Below are positions 26,066 to 34,392 of a stretch of 64,000 nt of DNA, piece after piece. How positions within the stretch are numbered: the first letter of the stretch is position 1; each line of letters opens with the position of its first letter. The stretch spans positions 79,145-143,144 of the forward strand of contig JAYNII010000002.1 in NCBI GenBank assembly GCA_038108875.1. The letters are read 5' to 3'. The translations under genes and the position numbers were made by a program. Source of the stretch: VMDH01 sp038108875 (GTDB lineage: Bacteria > Pseudomonadota > Gammaproteobacteria > Magnimaribacterales > D2472). Under the pieces are notes generated by a model. It saw only the letters and a list, made by a program, of their open reading frames with translations. It was not told the DNA's origin and made no database searches.

Positions 26066-27405
26066 ATTGTTTTAAAACGCTCCATTTTCATTCCACGCGA
26101 TCCCTTTAAGAGGAATACCTTGCCCATGGAAGAGTTTTGTTTTAAGTATTCCTTAAGCTCTGCCTCGTCGGTAAAGTGAATCCCGTTAGTTCCGAAACTT
26201 TTTACAGCATATTGCATCATATCCCCGAATCCAAGCAAAATATCTATTTCCAGCTTCTTAGCGATTTCTCCAATGCTTGAGTGATAAAGCGCTGCGTCTG
26301 ATCCAAGTTCCAACATGTCACCCAAAACAGCAATCTTCTTTTTACCCTTAAAACCTGAAAGGAAGGCTAAGGCTGCTTTCGTAGAATCTGGATTAGCGTT
26401 ATATGTATCATCTATCATAAGTGAATCATTTATCCACTCATTTATTCCAAGACGATTAGAGATATTGGTTAAATTTTCTATTCTGGAACTAAACTCCTCT
26501 AGTTCTATTCCTAGAAATTTACAAACTGCAAATGCTGATCCTAAATTAAGTGCATTATGAGTTCCAAGGAGTTTAGTATGAAAAGAGCCTAGCTTTTTTT
26601 GTTTGAAGAATAACTCAATTCTTTGTTTTCTACTCTTTGTGTCTTGATCGATGATTTCAACACAACAATCTGCTTTTCTATCAAGACCAAAGCTAACGAG
26701 CTCTTTTGACCCATTTATTGAGTTCCAGTAATTTAAATGTTCTCCAAAGGGAACCACTGCCAAACCATCCTCAGGAAGGTTTCTAATTATCTCAGACTTT
26801 TCTTTGAGAATTGCTTCGATGGATCCAAATCCAGAAATATGAGACCTTCCTATGGAAGTTATTATCCCAATATCTTGAAGAGCAATAGAAGATAAATGCT
26901 TTATATCCCCCACTTTTGAAGCTCCCATTTCTATAGCTGCGAAAAAATGAGAATCCTCAAGATTTAAAATATTGATTGGTACTCCGATTTCATTATTCAG
27001 ATTACCTTCAGTTGCAAATGCATTAGGAAGGACTCTTTTTAGGATTTCTTTGGTAGTTGTCTTACCATTGCTCCCAGTTATACCAATTACTTTTCCTGTA
27101 TATAGTCTTCTGCAAGTCTTAGAGAGTTCTGACATAGCAAAAAGAACATCGTGGCACTCTAAAATAGAGGGATTCGTGTTTTTATCTAAAAAACCTTCCT
27201 TAATTATGCAAAGCGAGGCGGCTTTAGATAAAGCTTCCTTATAGTACTTGCTTCCATCAGTATTAGCTCCTGGTAAGCCAAAGAATAGAGAATTCGTTAT
27301 TACTTTTTTTGAATCTATAACAATAGATTCGATTGGCAATTTATTATTAGTCTTTGAGATTTTAAGCAAATCAAAGACCTGATTAACATTGTTTAAAATT
27401 CTCAA
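26062..27405 (-). CDS. murF: UDP-MurNAc-tripeptide-D-alanyl-D-alanine ligase
   Basis: 447 residues. Adds D-Ala-D-Ala to complete the stem peptide. The ATP loop is GITGSNGKTTTKEIL; EMGASKVGDI, DTYNANPDSTKAAL and AVLGDMLELG follow. The start is a TTG overlapping the murE stop (TTGA), backed by an AAGGA ribosome site 8 bases upstream; no ATG lies nearby in frame. Confidence 0.97.
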   Translation of the reverse strand: MRILNNVNQVFDLLKISKTNNKLPIESIVIDSKKVITNSLFFGLPGANTDGSKYYKEALSKAASLCIIKEGFLDKNTNPSILECHDVLFAMSELSKTCRRLYTGKVIGITGSNGKTTTKEILKRVLPNAFATEGNLNNEIGVPINILNLEDSHFFAAIEMGASKVGDIKHLSSIALQDIGIITSIGRSHISGFGSIEAILKEKSEIIRNLPEDGLAVVPFGEHLNYWNSINGSKELVSFGLDRKADCCVEIIDQDTKSRKQRIELFFKQKKLGSFHTKLLGTHNALNLGSAFAVCKFLGIELEEFSSRIENLTNISNRLGINEWINDSLMIDDTYNANPDSTKAALAFLSGFKGKKKIAVLGDMLELGSDAALYHSSIGEIAKKLEIDILLGFGDMMQYAVKSFGTNGIHFTDEAELKEYLKQNSSMGKVFLLKGSRGMKMERFKTI

Positions 27406-28817
27406 ATATGTTTCCTTATAAATTTTGAATCATTAAAAGAAAATCTTTTTTGGCCAATCTCTAGAATTGTTTCATGACCTCGTCCTAAAACATATAACAC
27501 ACCCTTTCTTTTCATCATAGCAATACCTACTTTTATAGCTTCTCCCCTATTTTCTATAAGTTTTACTTTCAAATTTTTTGAATCCGATAGAGCATCTTTA
27601 GATATAGAACTAAAATCTTCGCTTCTTGAATTATCAGATGTAAAAATAATCTCATCAGCATATTTTGCTGCAATCCTCATCATTTTAGGTCTTTTGCCTC
27701 TATCTCTGTCACCTCCACATCCAAAAACCAAAATTTTATGCTTAAAATTCTTGCTTGTTTCTTTTAAAAGAGCCTTCATAGAGTTGTGATCATGAGCAAA
27801 ATCTACAATTATGGTCTTTTCACTTCCAAACATAATCACCTCAAAGCGCCCTTTTGGCATTTTAATATTTGAAGTATCTAAATTTTTAAGAGAGCTTTTT
27901 TCTATACTTGATAACATTGAAAGCGCTGACACAAAATTTATTTTGTTGAGATTATCTTGAAAAGGGCTTTCAAGATTGATTAACTTATTTAACCCTATAT
28001 TTAATTCAACCTCTTCTCCAATGAATCTATATGAAATCAATCCTTTGTCATTATTTTTATTTGAATTCCTGATAATTACTAGATTATCTTTTCTTACTGA
28101 AGGAGTTCTTTTTAGAAGTATCTTGTAGGAGTTTCCTGCAAAAAAAACTTTGCCTTTAGTTTTAGCCAGTATCTTGAGCTTTGCTTCTTCATAGTTTTTT
28201 TGAGTCTTATGAAAATCTAAGTGATCTGAAGCAATGTTTGTAATTAATGTTGTATTAAATTTTAGCCTGCCCAATCTTTTTTGAGCTAAAGCATGAGATG
28301 AAACCTCAAGTACAACATGAAGATCTAGTTTATTTATTTGCTTTCCTATTAGCTCAAAAAGGTCAAATAACCCAGGTGTTGTATTTGAAACTTCATGCCA
28401 TTTTGAATTTATAATTGCACCAATTGTTCCAATGTAAATTGCATTTTTATTTAGTTTCTTAAGTAATTGGTATAGTACAAACGCTGTAGTAGTTTTACCA
28501 TTCGTTCCAGTAATCCCAAAAAACTTAGTTGTCTTAGGAATACTCCAATAATCAAATAAAAAATCTAATAGTTGTGACTCGAGGTTCTTAACATAAAAAA
28601 AATTATTTCTTGATGCTGGTTCTTTTTTTGAACTAATTATTAATTTTGCTTTCCCTACGATCTTATCATTGATAAAAGAATTTCCATGCGAACTTAAACC
28701 TTGCCTTGCAAAGAAAATACTATTTGAAGTCAATTTCTTAGAATGATCTGTTATATGGGAAAAACTTTTTATAGGAATTTCTTTCCCGAAGTGTTTTTGA
28801 ATAAGATTTGGTTTCAT
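27402..28817 (-). CDS. murE: UDP-MurNAc-L-alanyl-D-glutamate-2,6-diaminopimelate ligase
   Basis: 471 residues. Adds the third amino acid of the stem peptide. ATP loop FFGITGTNGKTTTAFVLYQLL, the TTPGLFDLF segment, EVSSHAL and the GGDRDRGKRPKM stretch are typical. The residue-selecting loop reads TSDNSRSED where DAP-type enzymes usually have DNPR; the Arg that contacts the DAP carboxylate is kept, so DAP is still the most likely substrate. It overlaps ftsI by 4 bases. Confidence 0.95.
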   Translation of the reverse strand: MKPNLIQKHFGKEIPIKSFSHITDHSKKLTSNSIFFARQGLSSHGNSFINDKIVGKAKLIISSKKEPASRNNFFYVKNLESQLLDFLFDYWSIPKTTKFFGITGTNGKTTTAFVLYQLLKKLNKNAIYIGTIGAIINSKWHEVSNTTPGLFDLFELIGKQINKLDLHVVLEVSSHALAQKRLGRLKFNTTLITNIASDHLDFHKTQKNYEEAKLKILAKTKGKVFFAGNSYKILLKRTPSVRKDNLVIIRNSNKNNDKGLISYRFIGEEVELNIGLNKLINLESPFQDNLNKINFVSALSMLSSIEKSSLKNLDTSNIKMPKGRFEVIMFGSEKTIIVDFAHDHNSMKALLKETSKNFKHKILVFGCGGDRDRGKRPKMMRIAAKYADEIIFTSDNSRSEDFSSISKDALSDSKNLKVKLIENRGEAIKVGIAMMKRKGVLYVLGRGHETILEIGQKRFSFNDSKFIRKHI

Positions 28818-30421
28818 TGAATAGTTAATTGAACTAAGTCTTGGATAATATTAGAGAACACTGGTGCCGCTACGGTGCCTCCGCTATATCTGTCAAGACC
28901 CGGTTCATCAAAAGAAATAAATATAGTTAGAGATCTTTTCTCTATCTCAGCTATTCCAGCAAAGGAAGCGGTATAGCTTGAATCATCATATCCCCCAGCT
29001 GAACTAACTTTATGTGTGGTTCCTGTTTTTCCAACAACTTTTGCAAATTTAGACTTAGCTAAACTTCCAGTCCCTTCCTCAACAACTAGGGCCAAAGCTT
29101 GAAGAATTTCATTGCTTATACCTTCTTCTAAAACTCTGTTTTCATAAACATGATCTCCCTTGATAATTACAAAATCCTTCAATAGTCCCCCATTTGCAAA
29201 AACAGAAAAAGCTCTTGCAATTTGAATAGGAGAAGCTGTTAATCCATAACCATATCCCAAACTTGCTACCTCATGTTTGGAAATATTTTCCCTTTGATTT
29301 ATTGTGCCAAAATTTATTGATGGGAAATCAATAGACAGTGGTTTTGAAAATCCAAAGCTTTTAAGGCCCTCTATAAACTCTTTCGTTTCTATTGAAATTG
29401 TTATCAATGAGGCGCCTACTTGACTAGATTTAGCTATAACTTCTCTAGCACTCAATTTTTCATAGTTTCTTGGATCAACAATTTTTTTACCATTAAGAGT
29501 TAACGAACCTGGACTGGTATCAATAATTGCATTCGGTTCTATGGTCTTATGTTTTAAAGCAAGAGCATATGCAAAAGGCTTCATGATTGACCCCGGCTCA
29601 AATGCATCAACAAAGACCCTATTCCGTTGAATCTTTCTATTAGTATTGTTTGGATTATAAGAAGGATAACTTGCAGCTGCCAAAACCTCTCCAAGATGAT
29701 TATCCAATATAACAATTGTCCCTCCCTTTGCTTGGAATTTTTTTGCTCCCTCAATTAGATTCTTAAAAGCTATAAATTGATAATCTTGATCTAAGGTAAG
29801 GGTTATATCCTTTCCTTGTATCGGCTCCTTTATAATTTGAGGTTTTTTAAAAGGTTGCTGATTTCTGTTTTTAAAAACTTTCTTTAACCCATCGCTTCCC
29901 TTGAGAATTTCGTCATAAATAAGCTCAAATCCCTCTAACCCTTGCCCATCTTTGCCTGAAAAGCCAATAATGTTAGAAAATTGCTCACCAAATGGATAGA
30001 TTCTTGTTTGATGTTCCTCTATTTCAAGAAGATTGTTTCTTATCTCCTTGATGAACTCTAATTCTTCTAAAGTTAGGTCTTTCTTTAGAAGTGTTTTTTT
30101 AACTAGTTTCTTATCCTTTAAAAATAATTCTTTATTCAAAAATGAAGCTGGGATTTCACTTTGGTGCAAGCCTTTGAGCCCATATAAATCATATCTTTTA
30201 ATAGTTGTTGCTAAAGGGACTTGGTTACGATCATATATTGATGCCCTATAAACTTTAATTGGTCTTATGCCTTCACTTAAATCTTTTCCTCTATTATTTA
30301 GAAATTCATCTTGAATAAAAGCTAAGTAAGACATCTTAAAAAGTATCAAACAAAAGAAAACAGCAAAGACTAAGAAAATTGTTATTGCTCTCCAATTTTT
30401 TAATCCTAATCTTTTATCCAT
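28814..30421 (-). CDS. ftsI: Septal peptidoglycan transpeptidase FtsI (PBP3)
   Basis: 535 residues: a short cytoplasmic start, one membrane helix (about residues 11-33), a pedestal domain and a C-terminal penicillin-binding domain. The active-site SxxK is in FEPGSIMKPFAYAL and the KTGT triad in KVVGKTGTTHKV. The middle motif, normally SxN (SSN in E. coli), reads SSQ (codon CAA at 29422-29420), an unusual replacement. Otherwise the domain is intact, including GYGYGLTASPIQIARAFSVFANGG. Overlaps ftsL by 8 and murE by 4 bases. Confidence 0.96.
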   Translation of the reverse strand: MDKRLGLKNWRAITIFLVFAVFFCLILFKMSYLAFIQDEFLNNRGKDLSEGIRPIKVYRASIYDRNQVPLATTIKRYDLYGLKGLHQSEIPASFLNKELFLKDKKLVKKTLLKKDLTLEELEFIKEIRNNLLEIEEHQTRIYPFGEQFSNIIGFSGKDGQGLEGFELIYDEILKGSDGLKKVFKNRNQQPFKKPQIIKEPIQGKDITLTLDQDYQFIAFKNLIEGAKKFQAKGGTIVILDNHLGEVLAAASYPSYNPNNTNRKIQRNRVFVDAFEPGSIMKPFAYALALKHKTIEPNAIIDTSPGSLTLNGKKIVDPRNYEKLSAREVIAKSSQVGASLITISIETKEFIEGLKSFGFSKPLSIDFPSINFGTINQRENISKHEVASLGYGYGLTASPIQIARAFSVFANGGLLKDFVIIKGDHVYENRVLEEGISNEILQALALVVEEGTGSLAKSKFAKVVGKTGTTHKVSSAGGYDDSSYTASFAGIAEIEKRSLTIFISFDEPGLDRYSGGTVAAPVFSNIIQDLVQLTIQ

Positions 30422-30659
30422 TAGGATCCACCATATTTAATTTTTCTTTGGCAATGTTTTCATTCTTAGCATTGGAATTGAGGGTATTAATCTCGGCTAT
30501 CAATTTAGTATGTAATTCAAAAACTTTGCTATTTTGAACCTTTAAGGTCTCAATGTTTTCATTGAGCTGAACATTTTCCCATCGTACTTTTATCAATAGA
30601 AGTGCTAACAGGATGTTAACTAATATAGAAGTTGCGAGAACCCAAATAAATTTGTTCAT
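30414..30659 (-). CDS. ftsL: Cell division protein FtsL
   Basis: 81 residues: membrane segment at about residues 5-24 and a coiled coil from about 27 to 60. Sequence conservation is low in FtsL; the call rests on position between rsmH and ftsI, size and topology. It should pair with FtsB (8.5 kb). The start is an ATGA overlap with rsmH. Confidence 0.88.
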   Translation of the reverse strand: MNKFIWVLATSILVNILLALLLIKVRWENVQLNENIETLKVQNSKVFELHTKLIAEINTLNSNAKNENIAKEKLNMVDPNG

Positions 30660-31549
30660 TTCTTTTGATAAGCTCGCATGACTGCACTTCTTGACCTTTG
30701 GTTAAGAGCAACCTCTCTTAGGCTTGGTTTTATCTTCCTTGCAATGTTATTGTATCTTTTATTGATTATAGAATTTAAGGGAATGTCTCTATGCACTTCT
30801 GTTTTAGAAGGTTTAAAGAATTCTTTAATCTCTCTATCTTCAAGAGAATGAAAAGCGATTGTTACAATGATGCCCTCTGGAATTAGTAAATCATCAGCTG
30901 CTTTCAAATTAAGCTTTAAATCTTCCACTTCATTATTGATGTGGATTCTTATAGCTTGAAAAGACTTTGTTGCAGGATGTTTCTTTGCTACTCTTGGAAA
31001 TCTGGATTCAATCAAGTGAGATAGCTGTAATGTTGATGTAATAGGCTGCTTTTGTTGAGCATTTAAGATTAGCTTTGCAATTGATCTAGCGTGTTTCTCT
31101 TCACCATACTTAGATAAGACTTCTGTAATGTCTTTTTCAGTTGCTTCTGACAACCATTCACTTGCTGATATTCCAACTGTTTGATTCATTCTCATATCCA
31201 GCGGTCCTGGTTTATTAAAACTAAAACCTCTGTCTGCTTGATCTAATTGAGTTGAGCAAAGACCAAAATCAAATAAAATACCGTCTACTTTTTGAGTAAG
31301 ATGAGGCAGAGATTGGGTGGTTAATGTTCCATGAATAATCGAAAATCTTTTATCTGTGATTGTAGATTTAGCGAATTCTACTGCATCAATATCTTTATCG
31401 AATGCTATAAGGCTCCCTTTGCTGCTTAATTTTGAGAGAATCTTTTTGGTATGACCACCCCTACCAAAAGTTCCATCGATATATATGCCATGGGGATTGC
31501 TGACTAGTAAATTAACTGACTCTTCCAGCAAAACTGGAATATGAGTCAT
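30656..31549 (-). CDS. rsmH: 16S rRNA (cytosine-1402-N4) methyltransferase
   Basis: 297 residues. Methylates C1402 in the decoding centre of 16S rRNA; the partner 2'-O enzyme RsmI is encoded at 33.6 kb. HIPVLLEESVNLL, YIDGTFGRGGHTKKIL, ILFDFGLCSTQLDQADRGFSF and FHSLEDREIKEFF are family signatures. It is normally directly after mraZ, but here ftsZ intervenes and its stop overlaps the rsmH ATG (TAATG). Confidence 0.98.
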   Translation of the reverse strand: MTHIPVLLEESVNLLVSNPHGIYIDGTFGRGGHTKKILSKLSSKGSLIAFDKDIDAVEFAKSTITDKRFSIIHGTLTTQSLPHLTQKVDGILFDFGLCSTQLDQADRGFSFNKPGPLDMRMNQTVGISASEWLSEATEKDITEVLSKYGEEKHARSIAKLILNAQQKQPITSTLQLSHLIESRFPRVAKKHPATKSFQAIRIHINNEVEDLKLNLKAADDLLIPEGIIVTIAFHSLEDREIKEFFKPSKTEVHRDIPLNSIINKRYNNIARKIKPSLREVALNQRSRSAVMRAYQKK

Positions 31550-32670
31550 TAATCTACTTGTTTTCTCATAAAAGTTGGCACATCGAGGAAATCAATATCC
31601 TCTGCAGACGATGTGCCAACATTAACAACTTGTCGGGTTCTATCCATATCGAGACCAACTGGGTTTAGTCTAATTGTTGGTCTTATATTATCTACTGCCA
31701 ATTTAGGAGCCTTTTGTGAAACACCTGTTGCGACAACGGTAACCATTAATTCTTCATCAGCAAAATTATCATCAACAACTGTTCCATAAATTATTGTTGC
31801 GTCATCAGCTATAAATTTTTCAATGACAGAGCTGACCTCATTATAATCTCCTAAGGTTGGTTCCTTTGCTGTGATGTTTACCAAAACACCTCTTGCATTT
31901 TTAAGATCTATATCCTCTAGTAGCTCACTTCCAACAGCTTGAGATGCTGCCTCAATACCTCTATTTTTTGCTCCAGATCTTCCGGTTCCCATCATTGCAA
32001 TACCCTTTTCTGACATAACAGTTTTAACGTCAGCAAAGTCAACATTGATGTAGCCTGGTTTCATAATAATGTCAGAAATTCCTTGAACAGCCCCTTTTAG
32101 TACATCATCTGCTTTAGCAAAAGCATCCATCATTGAAGTACTTTCACCTAAAACATCTATTAGTTTTTGATTGGGGATGGTAATCAAGCTATCCACTTCA
32201 TCAACTAAGTTAGCAATACCTTTCTCAGCTGACCCTTTTCTTTTGGGACCCTCAAATTTAAATGGCTTCGTAACAACTGCTACCGTTAATGCTCCAAGCT
32301 CCTTAGCAATAGATGCAACTACTGGTGCAGCACCTGTACCTGTTCCTCCACCCATTCCAGCAGTAATAAAGATCATATCTGCTCCGCTTAATAATTCCTC
32401 AATAGCCTCTCTATCTCTTTCAGCAGCTTGCCTCCCAACTTCTGGGTTAGCTCCTGCTCCGAGACCTTTGGTAACGCCGCTGCCAAGTTTCAAAATGGTG
32501 GCACCCTTAGCTCTCTCTAATGCTTGCGCATCTGTATTTGCACAAATGAATTCAACTCCTTTAATGTTTTGATTCATCATGTGAATTACTGCGTTGCCTC
32601 CGGCACCACCCACCCCGATAACTTTAATTTTTGCCTGCTCAGCAAATTCGTCAATAATTTCCCAATTCAT
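31549..32670 (-). CDS. ftsZ: Cell division GTPase FtsZ at a displaced position
   Basis: 373 residues. Tubulin-like GTPase that forms the division ring. IKVIGVGGAGGNAV, the tubulin signature GMGGGTGTGAAPVVA, and the NVDFADVKTVMSEKGIAMMGTG segment are clear. The C-terminus FLDVPTFMRKQ is the conserved peptide that binds FtsA and ZipA. ATG at 32670 is chosen: it has an AAAGGGA ribosome site and gives MNWEIIDEFAEQ, while the frame open to 32784 would run into mraZ. In other gammaproteobacteria ftsZ follows ftsA. Here it sits between mraZ and rsmH, 11 bases after mraZ and overlapping rsmH. Confidence 0.98.
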   Translation of the reverse strand: MNWEIIDEFAEQAKIKVIGVGGAGGNAVIHMMNQNIKGVEFICANTDAQALERAKGATILKLGSGVTKGLGAGANPEVGRQAAERDREAIEELLSGADMIFITAGMGGGTGTGAAPVVASIAKELGALTVAVVTKPFKFEGPKRKGSAEKGIANLVDEVDSLITIPNQKLIDVLGESTSMMDAFAKADDVLKGAVQGISDIIMKPGYINVDFADVKTVMSEKGIAMMGTGRSGAKNRGIEAASQAVGSELLEDIDLKNARGVLVNITAKEPTLGDYNEVSSVIEKFIADDATIIYGTVVDDNFADEELMVTVVATGVSQKAPKLAVDNIRPTIRLNPVGLDMDRTRQVVNVGTSSAEDIDFLDVPTFMRKQVD

Positions 32671-32681
32671 ATTTTTTCCCT

Positions 32682-33149
32682 TTACAAAGAGAGAGCTCTC
32701 ACGCTCTCTGGTAGAACAATTTCTAATATTTCTGTTGATAACTGACCCACATCCTGTCTGAGATGCCAATTTTCTAAATTCCATATCTCAAATTTGTCGC
32801 CCATGCCTATGAAAGCAATTTTTTCAGAAAGATTGATACCTGCATAGCTTCTTAAATCAGCCGGAATAAGTAATAACATTCTCTCGGCTGGATCGAGATC
32901 TAACTCGGAAGCATGACCTAAAATAGTCCATTGCAATTTCCTTATGACCGGATCAAGACTTTGCATCTTCTGTAGAGAATTGGAAAGATTGTTCCAGGAT
33001 TCTTCAGGATACATTTTTAAACAAGGGTATTGTGGGTCTCTTGTGATGATAAGTTTTGATGTTTTTGAGTTTGTGAAATTTTCTCTATAGCGAGCTGGTG
33101 CTGAAATTCTTCCTTTAGAATCTATTGAAATTTCGTTATAACCAAACAT
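32682..33149 (-). CDS. mraZ: Transcriptional regulator MraZ
   Basis: 155 residues. A ring-forming SpoVT/AbrB-type DNA-binding protein that regulates the dcw operon. The two DxxxR motifs are present: DSKGRISAPARYR near the N-terminus and DPAERMLLLIPADLR in the second half. It is the first gene of the division cluster and should control ftsZ directly here. Four MraZ-type operator repeats start 29 bases upstream of its ATG. Confidence 0.97.
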   Translation of the reverse strand: MFGYNEISIDSKGRISAPARYRENFTNSKTSKLIITRDPQYPCLKMYPEESWNNLSNSLQKMQSLDPVIRKLQWTILGHASELDLDPAERMLLLIPADLRSYAGINLSEKIAFIGMGDKFEIWNLENWHLRQDVGQLSTEILEIVLPESVRALSL

Positions 33150-33177
33150 TTAGTGATATATAAATTGTTTTTATTAC

Positions 33178-33215
33178 ACACTTTATACCACTTTTTGTAC
33201 ACTTTTACACACTTT
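33178..33215 (-). promoter_or_regulatory. Four MraZ-box repeats upstream of mraZ
   Basis: On the minus strand four copies of AAAGTG[T/G] lie at 33215-33209, 33205-33199, 33194-33188 and 33184-33178, spaced 10, 11 and 10 bases, one per helical turn on the same face. This is the architecture described for MraZ operators, including the AAAGTG(T/G) boxes of mollicutes and the GTG-containing boxes of E. coli. Autoregulation of the cluster is the natural reading. The promoter itself is not obvious. Confidence 0.78.
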
Positions 33216-33238
33216 TTTTTATAATTTTAAAAAAAGTG
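33210..33238 (-). terminator. Hairpin at the 3' end of rnpB
   Basis: CACTTTTTT and AAAAAAGTG form a 9-bp stem around an AT-rich loop immediately downstream of the mature rnpB end, with U-rich arms. It probably helps define the rnpB 3' end. Its distal arm contains the outermost MraZ box, so termination and dcw regulation share bases. Confidence 0.5.
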
Positions 33239-33560
33239 AGTTGATCTATAAGCCGGATTCTGTCTTGATGGTTATCTATCTCGACAATATGTCACCATAT
33301 TGCTCTAGCGACCTACCCGAATTCACAACGAGCAATTGTATTGAATTCCTATTTGGTCTTGCTTCAAGTGGGGTTTACATAGCCTCAATTGTTACCAACC
33401 AAGCGGTGAGCTCTTACCTCACCTTTTCACCCTTACCCAAATTGGGCGGTTCTTTTCTGTTGCACTATCCATGAGCTCACGCCCTCCAGGTATTACCTGG
33501 CACTTTGCTCTTTGAAGTCCGGACTTTCCTCTGATAAATCAGCAACCATCCGATCAACTC
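33238..33560 (-). ncRNA. rnpB: RNase P RNA (type A)
   Basis: About 323 nt. The catalytic RNA that trims tRNA 5' leaders. Conserved elements read on the minus strand: GAGGAAAGTCCGGACTTC near the 5' end, AAGTGCCAGGTAA, CAACAGAAA, GGTAAGGGTGAAAAGGTG, AAACCCCACTTGAAGCAAG, ACCAAATAGG and, near the 3' end, ACAGAATCCGGCTTATAG. The terminal helix P1 is formed by GAGTTGATC at the 5' end and GATCAACTC at the 3' end, which fix the ends. It lies between rsmI and mraZ, as in Pseudomonas. Confidence 0.97.
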
Positions 33561-33567
33561 GGAATGT

Positions 33568-33573
33568 ATTTTA
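33568..33573 (-). promoter_or_regulatory. Probable -10 element of the rnpB promoter
   Basis: TAAAAT on the minus strand ends 7 bases before the first base of the RNase P helix P1, the expected distance for a start at 33560. The matching -35 region would lie across the rsmI stop codon and is weak. Confidence 0.45.
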
Positions 33574-33584
33574 AACAAGTAGAC

Positions 33585-34388
33585 TTATTTAGGGAATTTT
33601 TTATAAATTTCTCTTTTAGGAATTTTATAAATTTTTGCTAGCACCTTGGCAGCATCACCCTTGCTTAAGAAACTCAATAAATCCTCTTGAAGATCTAAAT
33701 TAAATAATTCCTTGTTTTCGATAGACCCAACTACAATTGTAAATTCACCTTTAAGCGCACTTTTAAGAAGCCCTATCAGATTATTCATTTGAAGAAGGCT
33801 ACCTCTGTATAGGGTTTCATATTCCTTAGTTAATTCTCTTGCTATCACTATCTCAACATCTTCATTAATATGATCCTTTAGTAATCTTAAGGAACTTATA
33901 ACCCTTTTCGGTGATTCGAAGAATATAGTTGTCATATTTAGTTCTTTTATCTTATTTATAAACTCAATTTGTTTATTAGTTTTTCTTGGAAAATAACCTA
34001 AAAAGCAAAATTCATTAGATGGAATGCCTGATAATTGTAATGCAGTTAGAACAGAGTTCGCCCCAGGCACAGAAGTCAAATCATGGTTTGCCTTAATAAC
34101 CGCTCTGACTATTTTAAATCCAGGATCATTTATCAATGGCATTCCAGCATCGCTAACTAAAGCTAAGTCATTTCCATCTGCAAGCATGGATAAAACCTCA
34201 CTAATCATGCCTTCTTCGTTATGATCATTGAGTTTTATTAACTTAGCTTTAATATTTAAATTAGTAAGGAGTTTGCCAGTAACTCGTGTATCCTCACATA
34301 ATATGAACTGAACTTTTCCAAGGGTCTCAATTGCCCGCAAAGAAATATCCTTAGAATTTCCAATAGGACTTGCTACTATATAAAACAT
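33585..34388 (-). CDS. rsmI: 16S rRNA (cytidine-1402-2'-O) methyltransferase
   Basis: 267 residues. Partner of RsmH in modifying C1402. It begins FYIVASPIGNSKDISLRAIE and contains CEDTRVTGKLL, LVSDAGMPLINDPGF, SVPGANSVLTALQLSGIPS and FFESPKRV, all RsmI signatures. The start codon is separated by only 4 bases from the divergent lpoA start, so its promoter must lie inside lpoA. rnpB follows 24 bases downstream. Confidence 0.96.
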   Translation of the reverse strand: MFYIVASPIGNSKDISLRAIETLGKVQFILCEDTRVTGKLLTNLNIKAKLIKLNDHNEEGMISEVLSMLADGNDLALVSDAGMPLINDPGFKIVRAVIKANHDLTSVPGANSVLTALQLSGIPSNEFCFLGYFPRKTNKQIEFINKIKELNMTTIFFESPKRVISSLRLLKDHINEDVEIVIARELTKEYETLYRGSLLQMNNLIGLLKSALKGEFTIVVGSIENKELFNLDLQEDLLSFLSKGDAAKVLAKIYKIPKREIYKKFPK

Positions 34389-34392
34389 AGTT

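Noticed and set aside
32171..32572. 133-codon open frame antisense to ftsZ
   Set aside because: Low-complexity Ala/Pro/Ser composition, a shadow of the conserved gene; no ribosome site or family resemblance.
32671..32784. N-terminal extension of ftsZ in the same open frame
   Set aside because: It overlaps mraZ, resembles no FtsZ, and a good ribosome site precedes the ATG at 32670.
33241..33474. 77-codon open frame across RNase P RNA
   Set aside because: The region is fully explained by rnpB on the other strand.
34376..34381. TATATA as a promoter -10 for a leaderless lpoA
   Set aside because: No matching -35; too AT-rich a region to annotate as a feature, so it is mentioned only with the junction finding.
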